This document shows positions 22,101 to 62,260 of a stretch of DNA of 64,000 bases, one piece after another; the first letter of the stretch is position 1, and each line of letters starts with the position of its first letter. The translations under genes were made by a program, and so were the position numbers. Under the pieces are notes generated by a model, which did no database searches, was not told the DNA's origin, and saw only the letters and a list, made by a program, of their open reading frames with translations. Source of the stretch: Branchiostoma belcheri (lineage: Eukaryota; Chordata; Leptocardii; Amphioxiformes; Branchiostomatidae); assembly GCF_001625305.1 (NCBI RefSeq), contig NW_017802602.1, positions 3,070,675 through 3,134,674 on the forward strand, read 5' to 3'.

Positions 22101-23325
22101 CAATTCTGACTGGCTTGCTGTGCACTGACGCTAGATGTTACTTGGTGCATAGTGCACTAAAGGTTTTACATAGTTCAACGTGTTCTGTTACTTGGTTCAC
22201 AGTTCACTTAAGCTAGTTTTTACTGTTAACAATGCATTTCCGAACGTAGTGCAATTGTAGTGAAAAGATTAGGTTAAGTTTGAACACGTGTGGTTTCCCC
22301 CAGGTCTGTACTGTAGCGGCTGGGTAAGACGAGGTCCCACTGGCGTCATTCTCACCACGATGACCGACGGCTTTGAGACAGGCAAGGCCGTGGTGGATGA
22401 CCTGACCACTGGAGTACTTCAGCCGCTCGGAGGGGTCAGGGGGCAAGAGTGGATCCAACCATTGTTGCACAAGAGGGGTAGGCTTAGCCCTTTTATATTT
22501 GTAGTTACTTCATGTATTTGTATCTGTATAGCCGGTATAACCATCCTTCGCTGTAATACACTAGCTTCTATATTTGTATAGCTGGTATAACCACCCTTTG
22601 GCATAACACACCAGCTTCTGTATCTGTATAGCCGGTATAACCACCCTTCGGCATAACACACCAGCTTGTGTATCTGTATAGCCGGTATAACCGCCCTTCG
22701 GCGTAATATAGCGGGTGTAACCGCGCTCTTTGACATAATAACAGTCCAGCTAACATGTACATGGTATATTCATGTTCTTCACAATCATGAATGTCCTAGC
22801 CAACCTTTGCAGCCATACTAGTAAATACCTTATATGGTTTTCTCTTCCAGGTATGGAAGTATGAGTATTGTTTTGCATGGTTGTTAGTATGTGTGTCTTT
22901 TTGTCCAGATATAGTAGGTTGATACCACATCATGGGTGGGAGAAGATTGACAGGAAGAATGACAGGTCAAAAAATCTCTTTGTCATCTCAGCAAAGTTAG
23001 GTTGACAGCACTGGGGGTGGGAAGAGTGACATGCACATGTCCGACACAGGTAAGGGGATGATGAAGATCTCAGAATCTGGCCTGGGGCCAGCTGGAATTA
23101 GTGGCGACATGAAGGAATTCATGAAGCCGAGGACTGTATACTTCCAATAAGACTGAAATCTCCAATTTCTTCTCTTTTGTATCTGCAGGAATCCAAGCTG
23201 TAACCTTTGAAGACTGGAACAAGATAGACAATGAGGAGATGATGAGAGGGGAGAAAGTGGGAAAACCGAGGGAGAAGATCGTAGAAGTGAAGGAAATGTT
23301 ACAAGTGGCACTGTCCGGAAGATAG
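16179..23325 (+). CDS. FDXR: NADPH:adrenodoxin (ferredoxin) oxidoreductase, complete
   Basis: Mitochondrial FAD enzyme passing electrons from NADPH to ferredoxin for P450 and Fe-S pathways. Exons: 16179-16245, 16519-16961, 17163-17258, 17693-17815, 17970-18014, 18279-18347, 18709-18810, 19383-19472, 20053-20155, 20825-21027, 21511-21682, 22304-22477, 23189-23325; 607 residues against 491 in human. The FAD motif VGSGPAG is near residue 155; [16 protein letters not shown] and the NADP motif [12 protein letters not shown] (near 294) are intact, as are [17 protein letters not shown] and [13 protein letters not shown]. The N-terminus is a plausible matrix-targeting presequence. The extra length is almost entirely a 12-residue repeat array (residues about 54-150) between presequence and FAD domain, encoded in one unusually long exon (443 nt). 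ATG context ACAAGATGG. Confidence 0.96.
16611..16905 (+). repeat. In-frame 36-bp coding minisatellite in FDXR exon 2
   Basis: About eight and a half units of 36 bp encode variants of [12 protein letters not shown] ([36 protein letters not shown] and so on). One unit is shortened by exactly 9 bp, so the frame holds throughout. The last unit, [12 protein letters not shown], merges into the FAD-binding motif. At the DNA level most units contain CACCTGGNCANNNCAGGTG, an imperfect palindrome of two E-boxes. Human FDXR has only a short linker (ending TPQICVVGSG) here. Confidence 0.9.
17402..17692 (+). repeat. Acceptor-linked dispersed repeat, copy 1 (FDXR intron 3)
   Basis: It begins GTTTTGGGTGGCTGAGCTGT, includes AAAGATTGACAG and GGAATTCAGGAAGCC, and ends GAAGTCTGAAATCTCCC plus a T-rich tract and CAG, which is the splice acceptor of FDXR exon 4. 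It matches copies at about 22865-23188, 27426-27861 and 45600-45844. Confidence 0.7.
19083..19322 (-). mobile_element. LINE 3'-end relic, family A (copy 3)
   Basis: The minus strand carries the shared GC-rich 3' UTR and a partly duplicated tail (CTGTATCTGTATAGCCGG appears twice). It is truncated at its 5' side within the SFKQ region. It lies in FDXR intron 7, antisense to the gene. Confidence 0.7.
19610..19810. repeat. MITE, CTACCAGGCTTC family (copy 1)
   Basis: Left arm CTACCAGGCTTCAGAGGCGG then CTGGAAAGAATAGAAA; right arm TTTCTACTCCTTACAGCCGC then CTCCCGAAGCCTGGTA. Between them lie the CTGGGAGTTAGTCTGCTA and CAACTCCACTGGCATGTTAT arms seen in the better-preserved copy at 49397-49609. It lies in FDXR intron 8. 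Confidence 0.7.
21188..21500 (+). mobile_element. tRNA-derived SINE
   Basis: The head has an A-box-like TAGCCAAGCGGGGAGAG and a B-box-like GTGAGTTCAATCAC about 38 nt apart, as in a tRNA gene. The body contains ACCAGTGGACTAGCC and TGTGTGGCCCAAGG, shared with the fragment near 9.6 kb. It ends beside the FDXR exon 11 acceptor. Confidence 0.65.
22040..22258. repeat. Dispersed two-module repeat, second module inverted
   Basis: Module 1 (AGCAAAGTTCTTTTATCAC through CTTCATCAGGGCAATTCTGA) runs in the same direction as the copy at 61005-61080. Module 2 (GATGTTACTTGGTGCATAGT to CGAACGTAGTGCAATTG) is the reverse complement of 61087-61207. It lies in FDXR intron 11. Confidence 0.7.
22513..22735 (-). repeat. 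Tandem array of LINE-A tail units
   Basis: Four to five tandem units of about 55-60 bp are built from CTGTATAGCCGGTATAACC and CGGCATAACACACCAGC. This is the terminal segment of family A without any coding part. It shows that the LINE tail itself can expand in tandem. It lies in FDXR intron 12. Confidence 0.75.
22865..23188 (+). repeat. Acceptor-linked dispersed repeat, copy 2 (FDXR intron 12)
   Basis: GGGTGGGAGAAGATTGACAG, GGAATTCATGAAGCCGAGGA and AAGACTGAAATCTCCAATTT occur in the same order as in copy 1. The repeat runs directly into the TATCTGCAG acceptor of FDXR exon 13. Confidence 0.7.
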
Positions 23326-25474
23326 AGAAACATAAAGGCACACCAATGTATTTTCTTGGTTAGATTGAAAATCAATCATGAAAACATAACTGGCATGGAT
23401 AATGATAATAAGTTTATTAGGGTGAAATGTAGTTTTGCAATATATAATTGCACAATGATTAACAACGTGGTGTGTTTAAAAGTGTACTGCATATAAGTAC
23501 AATGTGAAAAATCTTCCCTTTTGAACTCTCAGGGCAAAAATCAGTTCACCACATGTTGATTTTGTTGCTGATAATGAGTGTCTTACATAAAAAGAATTAC
23601 ATAAGGTCACTTCACACCGGGAGTGGAGCATTAAGTAGGTTTGTTAAGATGACAGAATAAGGTTGATGAAAACTAGAACATCGTCATCACAGGATGGTCG
23701 TTGAATATAGCCCATTGACTGCAAAGGTTAGGTAAGGAGGTTCAATCAGCTCCTACATGTAAAAGCAACAGATTTTGTAGCACAGAATTCGAATATACCA
23801 GTAGTATCATAGCCTGTGTTACACAAGCTCTTACCCAAGGTGGGCGGTGGCCGCCAGGAGCGCGATTTAGTCAGGCTAAGTAGTATCAGTGGCAGTTGTC
23901 AAATGTGGGAATCGTATACCCCCAGATTTGTTTTAAAGCATGGTGGCAAACCTAATGGAAAAAGTATACACATACATTGTGTCATTGTATGCTTTATCAT
24001 ATTGATCAGTGGGTAAGGATTAAATCAATATTCCATAAACGCTCAGGTTGTTCGTAATCCACGACAGAAAAAAAGAGACATTTTTTATGAATAAGGATCT
24101 TTAAACTTCAATAGCCAACCCAAATTATTGGACAAGTTTTCGAATTTATGACACCAGTCTGTATCAAGGAATGAATCCACCACAGTGACTTCTTTAATGT
24201 CACTTTTTGCAGATGACAGAGAGACACGTGATTCATTAAGTAGTGTATAGAATGATAGTGTGTGGCGTCCTCCGTCTCTAAACATGGTTTTTGGCCCGGA
24301 TTTATATTGCTTCTTTTACTCACCTTGAAACAGGTGGGCATATCAACTTAACATCGCACGAAGAGAGGAAGAATATTCCTAAGGAATCTGACCCCCAAAA
24401 AAACAGGAAACCAACCAAAAAAAAACTCGTGAACTTTCTACCATAAAAATCCGCATCCCAAACAAATGCCGAAGTTTTTATCATCCTAGTACGTTCTGAT
24501 AGGGTCTCGCAGCAAGTGTCAGCTGTTGCAAGGACACAAAACAAACATACGAGTAATTAACAGCCGCTGCGTCTGCCTCAGGCTTGGTTAATACATAGAC
24601 GTGCGAATCAATATACCCGTACGTGGGTGGTAAACCCGCGAGTATTGAGTAGAGCGCGCACTGGGCGGCTAGCAACAGGCAATTATGGCCCGAGCTCCGT
24701 CAGGGAGTAGCTTCTTTCGGCTTCACAGGCGCACATCACTCTGTTTTCAGGGACGACTCATGTTGCTCTTGAAAAAGACCGCGAGCTTCGTCGTGATCGA
24801 TCCGTTCAAACTGACTTTTTGTTATCAGATTTAAAAGCACGCCAGTTATTTTTTTAGTGCGGGGGCTTTCGTTGCGGTTTCATCACGACGACAGCCGGCA
24901 GATCCACTTCTGGGACGCCTTTCACAAGACGAAGCTAGCTGGGAGAGCGTCTTCAAGGCAGAGCGAAAACCGCTTGACGGCCGCGACTTCTTGACCGTGC
25001 GGAGAATCATACAGTACATGCGGCGCCTGTTGGGTTCACGCATTAACAGGATGATGCCAAGCCCAGTAGATAACACCCAACCTCATAAGTCCCTCTGAAT
25101 GGTGGGTTTGAAGAGGCAGAACCTCATTTTCCCGTTGCAGTTTGATGAAGGACGCACCGACTTCTAACCGTCACAGCAGGGTGGATACTGTCACATCTTT
25201 GATGCTAAGCTATTCTAATCAGAACCGCGAGCCTGAAGCCCTGACCTACGGAGCCGCGCCGCCTCAAACCATATTCAAAGAACATTTTGTTTCACGCTGA
25301 CTTAAAATGTGCTTTCCGTGGACACTAAATACACTAAAGCTGCGCCTCTTCTTTCGCGTGCGCTCTGATATCTGCTGAGCTCAGGCAGCCAATTAATTAC
25401 CCGACACCACCAAACGGGAGAAGATGTTTCATATGCGGTTTAGTATGCAGTGAGATTTGACTGTACTGACAACA
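23326..25474. other. FDXR 3' flank and receptor cyclase upstream region
   Basis: No coding exon is supported. The first part must hold the FDXR 3' UTR; no canonical AATAAA was seen close to the stop. 24120-24290 resembles the element inserted at 51481-51727. 24650-25330 is less AT-rich with scattered CpGs and is the likely promoter and 5' leader of the cyclase gene. Confidence 0.5.
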
Positions 25475-55651
<30,177 letters not shown>

Positions 55652-55879
55652 GTCAGTTTTGTACATTATGTATTATATAGTATTTGACGTCACGTCCACA
55701 ATGCTGTTAATTTTTTTAAATTTATTCCAACATGTAATCACAAGATGTGGTGACGGCACACTCAAGTTTTTCAACTTATATTAATGCCGCCACCAACACG
55801 GGACAATACAATACTCATTTACACCTGAGCGAAGTGAGGAAAGTCGTGTAAAGTGCCTTTCCAAGGGTACAAGATCAGT

Positions 55880-55970
55880 GGCATGTCAGGACTCGAACCC
55901 GGGACCTCTTGGTTTCGAGTCGAGTTCGAGTCCTGCCGCTACGCCACACGACCCCACGACTGTTAATGTG
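55880..55970 (-). mobile_element. tRNA-derived SINE head
   Basis: On the minus strand an A-box-like GTGGCGTAGCGGCAGG is followed about 40-50 nt later by a B-box-like GGGTTCGAGTCCTG. The body then runs CCCTTGGAAAGGCACTTTAC, ACGACTTTCCTCACTTCGC and AGGTGTAAATGAG to about 55815. Similar bodies are widespread in marine invertebrate SINEs (from memory). Between the boxes a 10-bp GACTCGAA repeat has formed. Confidence 0.7.
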
Positions 55971-56038
55971 CACTTGTATAAGATGACTGCTAGTGAATAT
56001 ACAGGTACAGATGTACCTCGCAACTTCCAGGTTTAACC

Positions 56039-56165
56039 TAATCTCCAAGCAGATCTTTTTTTTTGGGGGGGGGGGTAAGACAGTATCAAATTGGCCAGTA
56101 AATGCATACAGACTGGCCAATTTGATACTGTCTTTCCCCCCACCAAAAGATCTGCTTGGAGATTA
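56039..56165. mobile_element. MITE, TAATCTCCAAGCAGATC termini (copy 1)
   Basis: TAATCTCCAAGCAGATC and GATCTGCTTGGAGATTA are perfect inverse ends of a 127-bp element that can fold almost entirely (GACAGTATCAAATTGGCCAG / CTGGCCAATTTGATACTGTC). Flanks GTTTAACC (56031-56038) and GTTTCACC (56166-56173) form an 8-bp target duplication with one difference. Confidence 0.85.
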
Positions 56166-56749
56166 GTTTCACCATCCAACATGGCGGACGATACTTACGT
56201 CATAGTCACGTGGGTGCAGACAGTGCCGATGTCACCATTACGTTTGACCATTGTAGGCTATAGTTACATGTTACACTGAAGCGAGGCCTCATAAAAGTAC
56301 TTTCCCACACTTCAATCTCAAAAATTCCTCTGCAACAGAAAGTTACAGGGGTTGACCAGCTCAAACTCCGTAATTAGATAGTTTTAGATTCTATCTGAAA
56401 AGTATTCAAGCTGTAACAAAATGTGCACGAAAAAAAAAAAGATTTCAAAAGACTAGAATTGTTCATTTTGAGGTCCTCTGTGCGTAACGCAATGCGCCGT
56501 CAGGCCAACACCATTTTGGGTCGTAACATTTTTTTTTCAAGTTTCTGACGACGTTTTTACCCAGATCCTTCGGTCAGAAACCGATTAATGATCCTTTCCA
56601 TCATCTTCCCTTCCCATATCTACTCGGGGACTAATTTTCGTTTGCTGCAAATACGACGTGCCTCAATTTAGATCCATGTTTACCAAATGATGGGAAGCTT
56701 CAAGAAATTTAAGTATCGGCCTGGGACTTGGCGGGAAGCGGCAAAATTG

Positions 56750-56971
56750 TAGCCTCCTGTGCAGGCCTCCGGGCGGGTGGGAGTTTTGATACTGCGTTTT
56801 GTAGATTTTTTTAACGCGATTTTTGCCGGCCATCCTACAGCCAGCCGCCTAGAGCAGGTTTGTACCCGCCATGGCAAGCAAAAAGAACAAAACGGCCAAA
56901 GAACGCGTTAAAAATTCTCCAAAACGCAGTATCAAAACTCCCACCCGCCCGGAGGCCTGCACAGGAGGCTA
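56750..56971. mobile_element. MITE, TAGCCTCCTGTGCAGGCCTC termini, perfect TSD
   Basis: TAGCCTCCTGTGCAGGCCTC and GAGGCCTGCACAGGAGGCTA begin inverted repeats that extend inward about 55 bp through CGGGCGGGTGGGAGTTTTGA and TACTGCGTTTTG. Exact GCAAAATTG flanks (56741-56749 and 56972-56980) give a 9-bp target duplication. The element is 222 bp with no transposase. Confidence 0.9.
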
Positions 56972-57530
56972 GCAAAATTGGCTTTCGCTAAGGTAATAGA
57001 GGCGCCAGTTTGTATTGATTGGTTAAGCCTTGCCTAAGAGCCTGATCGATCTTAGCTGGAGCAACTGTACAGATATGTCATCAACACGGCAGAATTCAGC
57101 TGGCCATGGTTGTTACTGACCCTTTCCCCCCTTAAAGGCGATTTAAGAGCAGAAAAACTGGATTATCAGAGCCAATTTGCTGGTCAATTTTTAAATGTAG
57201 TATTAAAAGTTGGATCAATCTTATCACATAGAGAATATTGATATCTTTGAGACAAAAATGTAATATCGCTGAAGGAAAGCAAACCTTGGCACCTGTCTTT
57301 CACTCTTTCTTTCTTTTGGTCAAATGTCATAGAAGAGGGCTTAATGGTTATGAAATGGCGGACTTGGAGCAAGTCAACGTGTATTCGTAGAGCAATATCA
57401 TGTACGCGTTATGCAAAATTCACCTGCCCTGTTACGGTAAAAGCTATCTCAGATTCCCGTCGGCAGTTGTTCTGTCATAGTCTGCTTGAACGTCCCACGA
57501 CGTCACGAAGGTACGATGTCCTACATATTG

Positions 57531-57600
57531 CCCCCTCCCCACCTGACGCCCCCCTCCCCACCTGACGCCCCCCTCCCCACCTGACGCCCCACTCCCCACC
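57531..57600 (+). repeat. 22-bp C-rich tandem repeat
   Basis: About three and a half units of CCCCCTCCCCACCTGACG. Its minus strand has repeated G4/G5 runs and could form G-quadruplexes. Confidence 0.85.
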
Positions 57601-57755
57601 ACCAGCGGCTAGCTCAGGACACGACAGACGCCCGCTGATGAGCGCCGTCCCTGGGGACGAGTTTGCGGTCGTGTCTGAGGCCGTTAATCCGCCAATTTCC
57701 CGCCCGCCGTGATTACACACATCCTTCTTCATTTCTACTGAGAGCGGGACAGAGG

Positions 57756-57893
57756 TAATCTCCAAGCAGATCATACGGCGGCAAGGCAGTATCCATTGGC
57801 TGATTAGCCACAGACAGAAGGTGAGGTGGATGTGCAAACTCCTCTGGCTTATGGATACTGCCTTGCCACCGAAAGGGATCTGCTTGGAGATTA
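57756..57893. mobile_element. MITE, TAATCTCCAAGCAGATC termini (copy 2)
   Basis: It has the same 17-bp termini as the element at 56039-56165 but a different interior (CGGCAAGGCAGTATCCAT / ATGGATACTGCCTTGCC). It is 138 bp. Flanks GGACAGAG (57747-57754) and GGACAGAA (57894-57901) suggest an 8-bp duplication, with one extra G at the left junction. Confidence 0.82.
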
Positions 57894-57959
57894 GGACAGA
57901 ACTCTCCAAGCAGAGGACCTGAACGCAAGCAGCACGTATTTTGAAGTAAACTGTTTTCT

Positions 57960-59225
57960 GCTTGACAGAAGGCCGATAGGAGAGGGAGAGAGAAATCTAT
58001 CCTCAGACAAGGTTTCCTTTTTGGTTGTTAAGTGATCTTAAGTTATAGGAGTTTTAGATCTAAAGTTTGAGAACACGAGTTGGTTTCGTCCCTCTGTGAC
58101 CTGAACGTAAGCAGCCCGTATTTTGAAGTAAACTGTTTTCTGTTTGACAGCAGGCTGATAGACGAAAGGAGAGAGAAAGCCATCCCCAGACAAGGTTTCC
58201 TATTTGGTTGTTAGGCTATAGGAGTTTAAGAAGTTTGGGAACACGAGTCAGTTGGTTTCGTCCTGTGTGACCTGAACGCAAGCAGCACGTATTTTGGAAG
58301 TAAACTGACAGAAGGCTGCTAGAGGAAGGGAGAGAAATCTAATGTTGGATCTTGTACAGGAAAAAGTTCTCAACATCCACTCAGCCTGCCTTCTCGTAGC
58401 CTCTACGAGGTTTCGGGAAGAGACTGGAAAGAGTAGACGATTTGGTTTCGTCCCTCTGTCGCTCTGACCTGAACGCAAGCAGCTCGTATTTTGGAAATAA
58501 ACTGACAGCAGGCTGATAGAGAAGGGGAGAGAGAAATCCATCCCCAGACAAGGTTTCCTTTTTGGTTGTTAAGTTGTAGGAGTTTGATATGAGTTTGAGA
58601 AGTTTGAGAACACGGGTTGGTTTCGTCCTGTGTGACCAGCACGTATTTTGGAAGTAAACTGTTTTCTGTTTAACAGGAGACTGATAGAGAAGGGAGAGAG
58701 AAATCCATCCCCAGACAAGGTTTTCTATAGGTTGTAGGAGTTTGAGAACACGAGTTGGTTTCGTCCCTCTGTCTGTGCCCGTATTTTGGGAGTAAACTGT
58801 TTTCTGTTTGACAGAAGGCTGATAGAGGAAGGGAGAGAGAAATCCATCCCCAGACAAGGTTTCCTATTTGGTTGTTACTAAATAATGTTAGGTTGTAGGA
58901 GTTTGAGAAGTTTGGGAACACGAGTTGGCTTCGTCCTGTGTGACCTGAACGCAGGCAGCGCGTATTTGTAAGGTAAACTGACGGTTAGGGCCCAAACTGA
59001 CAGAAGGCTGATAGAGGAAGGGAGAGAGAAATCCATCCTCAGACAAGGTTTCCTATTTGGTTGTTAGGTTGTAGGAGTTTGAGAAGTTTGAGAACACGGG
59101 TTGGTTTCGTCCTGTGTGACCAGCACGTATTTTGGAAGTAAACTGTTTTCTGTTTGACAGCAGGCTGATAGTGTAAGGGAGAGAGAAATCCATCCCCAGA
59201 CAAGGTTTCCTATTTGGTTGTTAGG
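57960..59225 (+). repeat. 140-190 bp minisatellite, seven to eight units
   Basis: Units contain GTAAACTGTTTTCTGTTTGA, CAGAAGGCTGATAGAG, GAAATCCATCCCCAGACAAG, GTTTCCTATTTGGTTGTTAG and GTTGGTTTCGTCC. Lengths vary through internal deletions. A CTACCAGGCTTC-type MITE fragment sits in one unit near 58390-58440. Confidence 0.9.
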
Positions 59226-59350
59226 TTGTGTGAGGTCGGGGGACGGGCGCGCGCGATGATCTGAGCCCGATTAATCATCACGGGGCGTGTCGGCCTCCCT
59301 CCCTGCCCAGCCCGGCCGGCGCCAGAGGAGCGCGGCCCGCAGTCGTCAGT
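59225..59350. promoter_or_regulatory. GC-rich island with TAAT-core site
   Basis: An abrupt CpG-rich block (GGGCGCGCGCGATGATC, CCCGGCCGGCGCCAGAGG) lies between two minisatellites. It contains CCCGATTAATCATC, an inverted GATTA/TAATC pair of the K50 homeodomain (Otx/Pitx) type. Function is unknown; it could be an enhancer or promoter. Confidence 0.3.
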
Positions 59351-59514
59351 TGACCAGAGTCAGGAGGTTGGCACGAGAAAGAATTCCTTCCCCGTCAGGA
59401 ATGGTGTAAACATCACATAGCGATACCCTAGATCACAGTAATCTCCGGGGGAATCGCTGGCCCTGATACTAGTACGCACGGGGAGAGAACATGGCGACCA
59501 CGCCGTGAAGCATT

Positions 59515-59955
59515 GCCGTAACCAGTGTAAAAATTTTTGTAACCGGTTAAACCTGTTTGTAACCGGTGTAAACCTGTTTGTAACCGGTGTAAAAATGTTT
59601 GTAACCGTGGTAAAAGAAAGAGGTAAAAAAAGAGGTAGAGCTAGCCTGTGGCTACCTGTTGTAAGCGGTGTAAACCTGTTTGTAACCGGTGTAAAGCTGT
59701 TTTAACCGGTGTAAACCTGTTTGTAACCGGTGTAAACCTGTTTGTAACCCGTGCAAACCAGTTAATAACCAGCGTTAACCTGTTTGTAACTAGCGTAAAT
59801 CTGTTGTAAGCGGTGTCAACCTGTTTCAACCGGTGTAAACCTGTTTGTAACCGGTGTAAACCTGTTTGTAACCGGTTTAAACCTCTTTTCAATCGATGTA
59901 AACCTATTTGTAACCGTATTAAACCTCTTTTCAATCGGTATAAACCTGTTTTAAC
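59515..59955 (+). repeat. 21-bp minisatellite
   Basis: About twenty degenerate units around TAACCGGTGTAAACCTGTTTG. The period is divisible by three, so it throws up spurious open frames (FVTGVNL repeats) on the plus strand and RLQTGLH repeats on the minus strand. Confidence 0.93.
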
Positions 59956-60334
59956 CGGTTCTAACTTAGATTGATTCAACTTACTACATTAAAAGAATGA
60001 CCAGAAAATTGACATTAAAAATCCAGTTTTGCTGCCCTGAAATTACATTGGAATGCCCTTAAAAAGCCTATACCTGAACTTAACTTGACTCTGGACTCAG
60101 CCCTGTCGGGTTAAATAAGGACTTGAACTGTTGACGTCCAGGGGTTAATTGCACCCGTGTATGCATGCTGAGTCGCCCGCTAACTTTATGGCGAACGCGT
60201 TAGTCCAACTGTCAACTTCCGAGCGTTACAAAATGACAGGCAGTTTTTTTAAGCCCCTGTCACACACAGCCGAAAATAGAACACTAGCCGAACTCCCCCA
60301 ACCATGGTTAGGAGTAGGTCGGGAGCAAGGTCGA

Positions 60335-60616
60335 CACTGTTTATAATATTTCTTATGAAACTTGACAAACAATGTATCATTAGCCCAATATGTTCTTACA
60401 TCTATAACTGCCTAAAGAAGCGAGAAGAAGTTGCGAGAAGAAGTTGAACTTGTAAATAGTAATGTTAGACCACATTAGTATGTATAGTTTAAGTGTCATT
60501 GCTGTATTCTTTTTCTCCTGTTTATTCGTGACCTGTACTTAGCTTGTTAGAGCACAAACGTTCAATAAAGGTCTTTCATTCATTCATTCATTCATTCATT
60601 CATTCATTCATTCATT
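60335..60616 (+). mobile_element. LINE 3' UTR with CATT tail (family B, copy 2)
   Basis: TTTCTTATGAAACTTGACAA, GCGAGAAGAAGTTGAAC, AGCTTGTTAGAGCACAAACG and AATAAAGGTCTTTCATTCAT, then ten or so CATT units. It is the plus-strand counterpart of 29782-30010. Confidence 0.8.
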
Positions 60617-61004
60617 TTATAATAGCTTCGCCGGTCGAATGTTCTAAAATGTTTAAACATTTGGGTGTGGACGGGAGGTTCGGGCATTGATGGCTGGTGG
60701 TTGGCTGGTACTTCATTTCAAATCTAAGATTTATACAAATTTCTTCAGATATCCTACGAATGCAATAAATTTTATTTATACCCATTGTATAACGTAAAAA
60801 GAGCAGGGTATGTTCTATTTTAATAACACACGAGGCCAAAACAGTCGCCGCTGTTTATTTTTTCCGCTCTTGACATGGCGCCGTTTCCAAAAGCAGAACC
60901 GTACCCTGCGCAGTGAGGATGATGTTGCGTATTAAAATAATTTTGGTGACGTCAAAGATCAGAAGACGGTAGTAAAATATGAGTAGCAAAGTTCTTTGAT
61001 CACA

Positions 61005-61370
61005 ATCATTTATTTTTACGAGCCGACGTTTCGATGACCGTCTGTCATCTTCATCAGGGCAATTCTGACTGATCTGTATGTCACAATTGCACTACGTTCG
61101 GAAATGCATTGTTAACAGTACAAACTAGCTTTTAAAAGTGCACTGTGAACCGAGTAACAGTGCACAGTTGTGAACCATGTAACACCTTTAGTGCACTATG
61201 CACCAAGTAACATCTAGTTGACTTGTCTACTAGAGAGAACATTTTGCCGCACCCGGCCCGGGAGCGGCAAACTGTACTCTCCCGCAGACCAACTTCATCG
61301 GCATGTTATCTCTCCATTGGCCGATGTCTACTCTTTCCAGTCGCCTCCCAAGGCCTGGTAGAGACTACCT
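61005..61370. repeat. Composite dispersed repeat and MITE remnant
   Basis: 61005-61213 is the two-module repeat also found, rearranged, at 22040-22258. Its minus strand 61060-61021 carries CTGATGAA, a GATGAC-AGACG-GTCATC hairpin and GAAACGTCGGC. 61220-61370 is one end of a CTACCAGGCTTC-family MITE (GCGGCAAACTGTACTCTC, CATTGGCCGATGTCTACT, CAAGGCCTGGTAGAGACTA). Confidence 0.65.
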
Positions 61371-62084
61371 GATCCTAACCTAACCCATTCAGACATAGAA
61401 CTAGCTAGGCACTGAGTCTGGGTACGACACGAGCCAGTTTTGCGTTGTGGGGGGTTCGGACGAAGGTCCACTTTTTATCTAAAGGTCCAAGATCTTTCTT
61501 TAAAAGATGGACTGATTCGTGTCACCAGCGAGGCTAGAATTGTAGGAAAACTGCTCACTTTTTCATTGAAAAAAGTTATCGCTGATTTTTTTCTTTTAAA
61601 TCCTCTAAAAACGTAGGAAATTCCATTTCAGAAGGTTCATTTTTCAAATTTCCCGGACCCCCTAGGAACCTCGCGCCTTCGGCGCTCGCTGGTCGCTCAA
61701 GCAGTGGGAAGAACCCCCCCCCCTTCAAAATCCTGGCTACGGGCATACGATACGAGCCACATTTGCGTGGTAGGGCGGGCATGCCGCGCGTTCCTACCGC
61801 TGACCACTGACACCGTCACACGGCGACAACGACGAGATTTAATATCAGCTATTTCTATCCGCTCTGTCGGTCAAGTACCTAAATGTGGGTTCCTGCCCAC
61901 CACACACACTACTCAAACATTCTAGAGTCGTAAAACAGGTCTGAAAAGGTTTTGAGCTATAGATAGATAGATAGCCTTCCATGCCCTATCAGGCTAACTA
62001 CGTATACGAAGTTATACGTATACATAGAAGATTTGATTCGAATGAAATCTCATCTGTGTTGGTAGAATACATCATTCCATGGTT

Positions 62085-62260
62085 GTAAAATGTATCTGTA
62101 TCAGTATAGCCGGTATAACCGCCCTTCTGCGTAACACACCAGATTCGCAGGCACGCGGCGCGGCGGCAGCTAGCTATATCACACCGAACGACTTGTTACA
62201 CTCAATCTTTGCACATTTAAGTGCAGGAGTTGTTTAAAGCTTTCTAGTGATGTAAATGCA
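62085..62260 (-). mobile_element. LINE 3'-end relic, family A (copy 6)
   Basis: The minus strand shows a diverged LESFKQLLHLNVQRL, SVTSRSV-stop, the AGCTGCCGCCGCGCC UTR block and a CTATACTGATACAG tail. Confidence 0.75.

Noticed and set aside
24846..25076. 76-codon minus-strand frame upstream of the cyclase
   Set aside because: No domain or splice support; it lies in the probable promoter/5' leader of the plus-strand gene.
57960..59225. Possible gene family of WGWISLSL peptides on the minus strand
   Set aside because: Frames are broken between units and follow the 140-190 bp tandem repeat; no splice or start logic.
59505..59979. Regular 21-bp repeats resembling a CRISPR array
   Set aside because: No unique spacers, contiguous units, eukaryotic context; a minisatellite.
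62003..62015. TATACGAAGTTAT, identical to one 13-bp arm of loxP
   Set aside because: Only one arm is present; the spacer and second arm are absent, and the flanks form a different small palindrome (ACGTATAC). Chance or a local palindrome is more likely than vector or recombinase origin.
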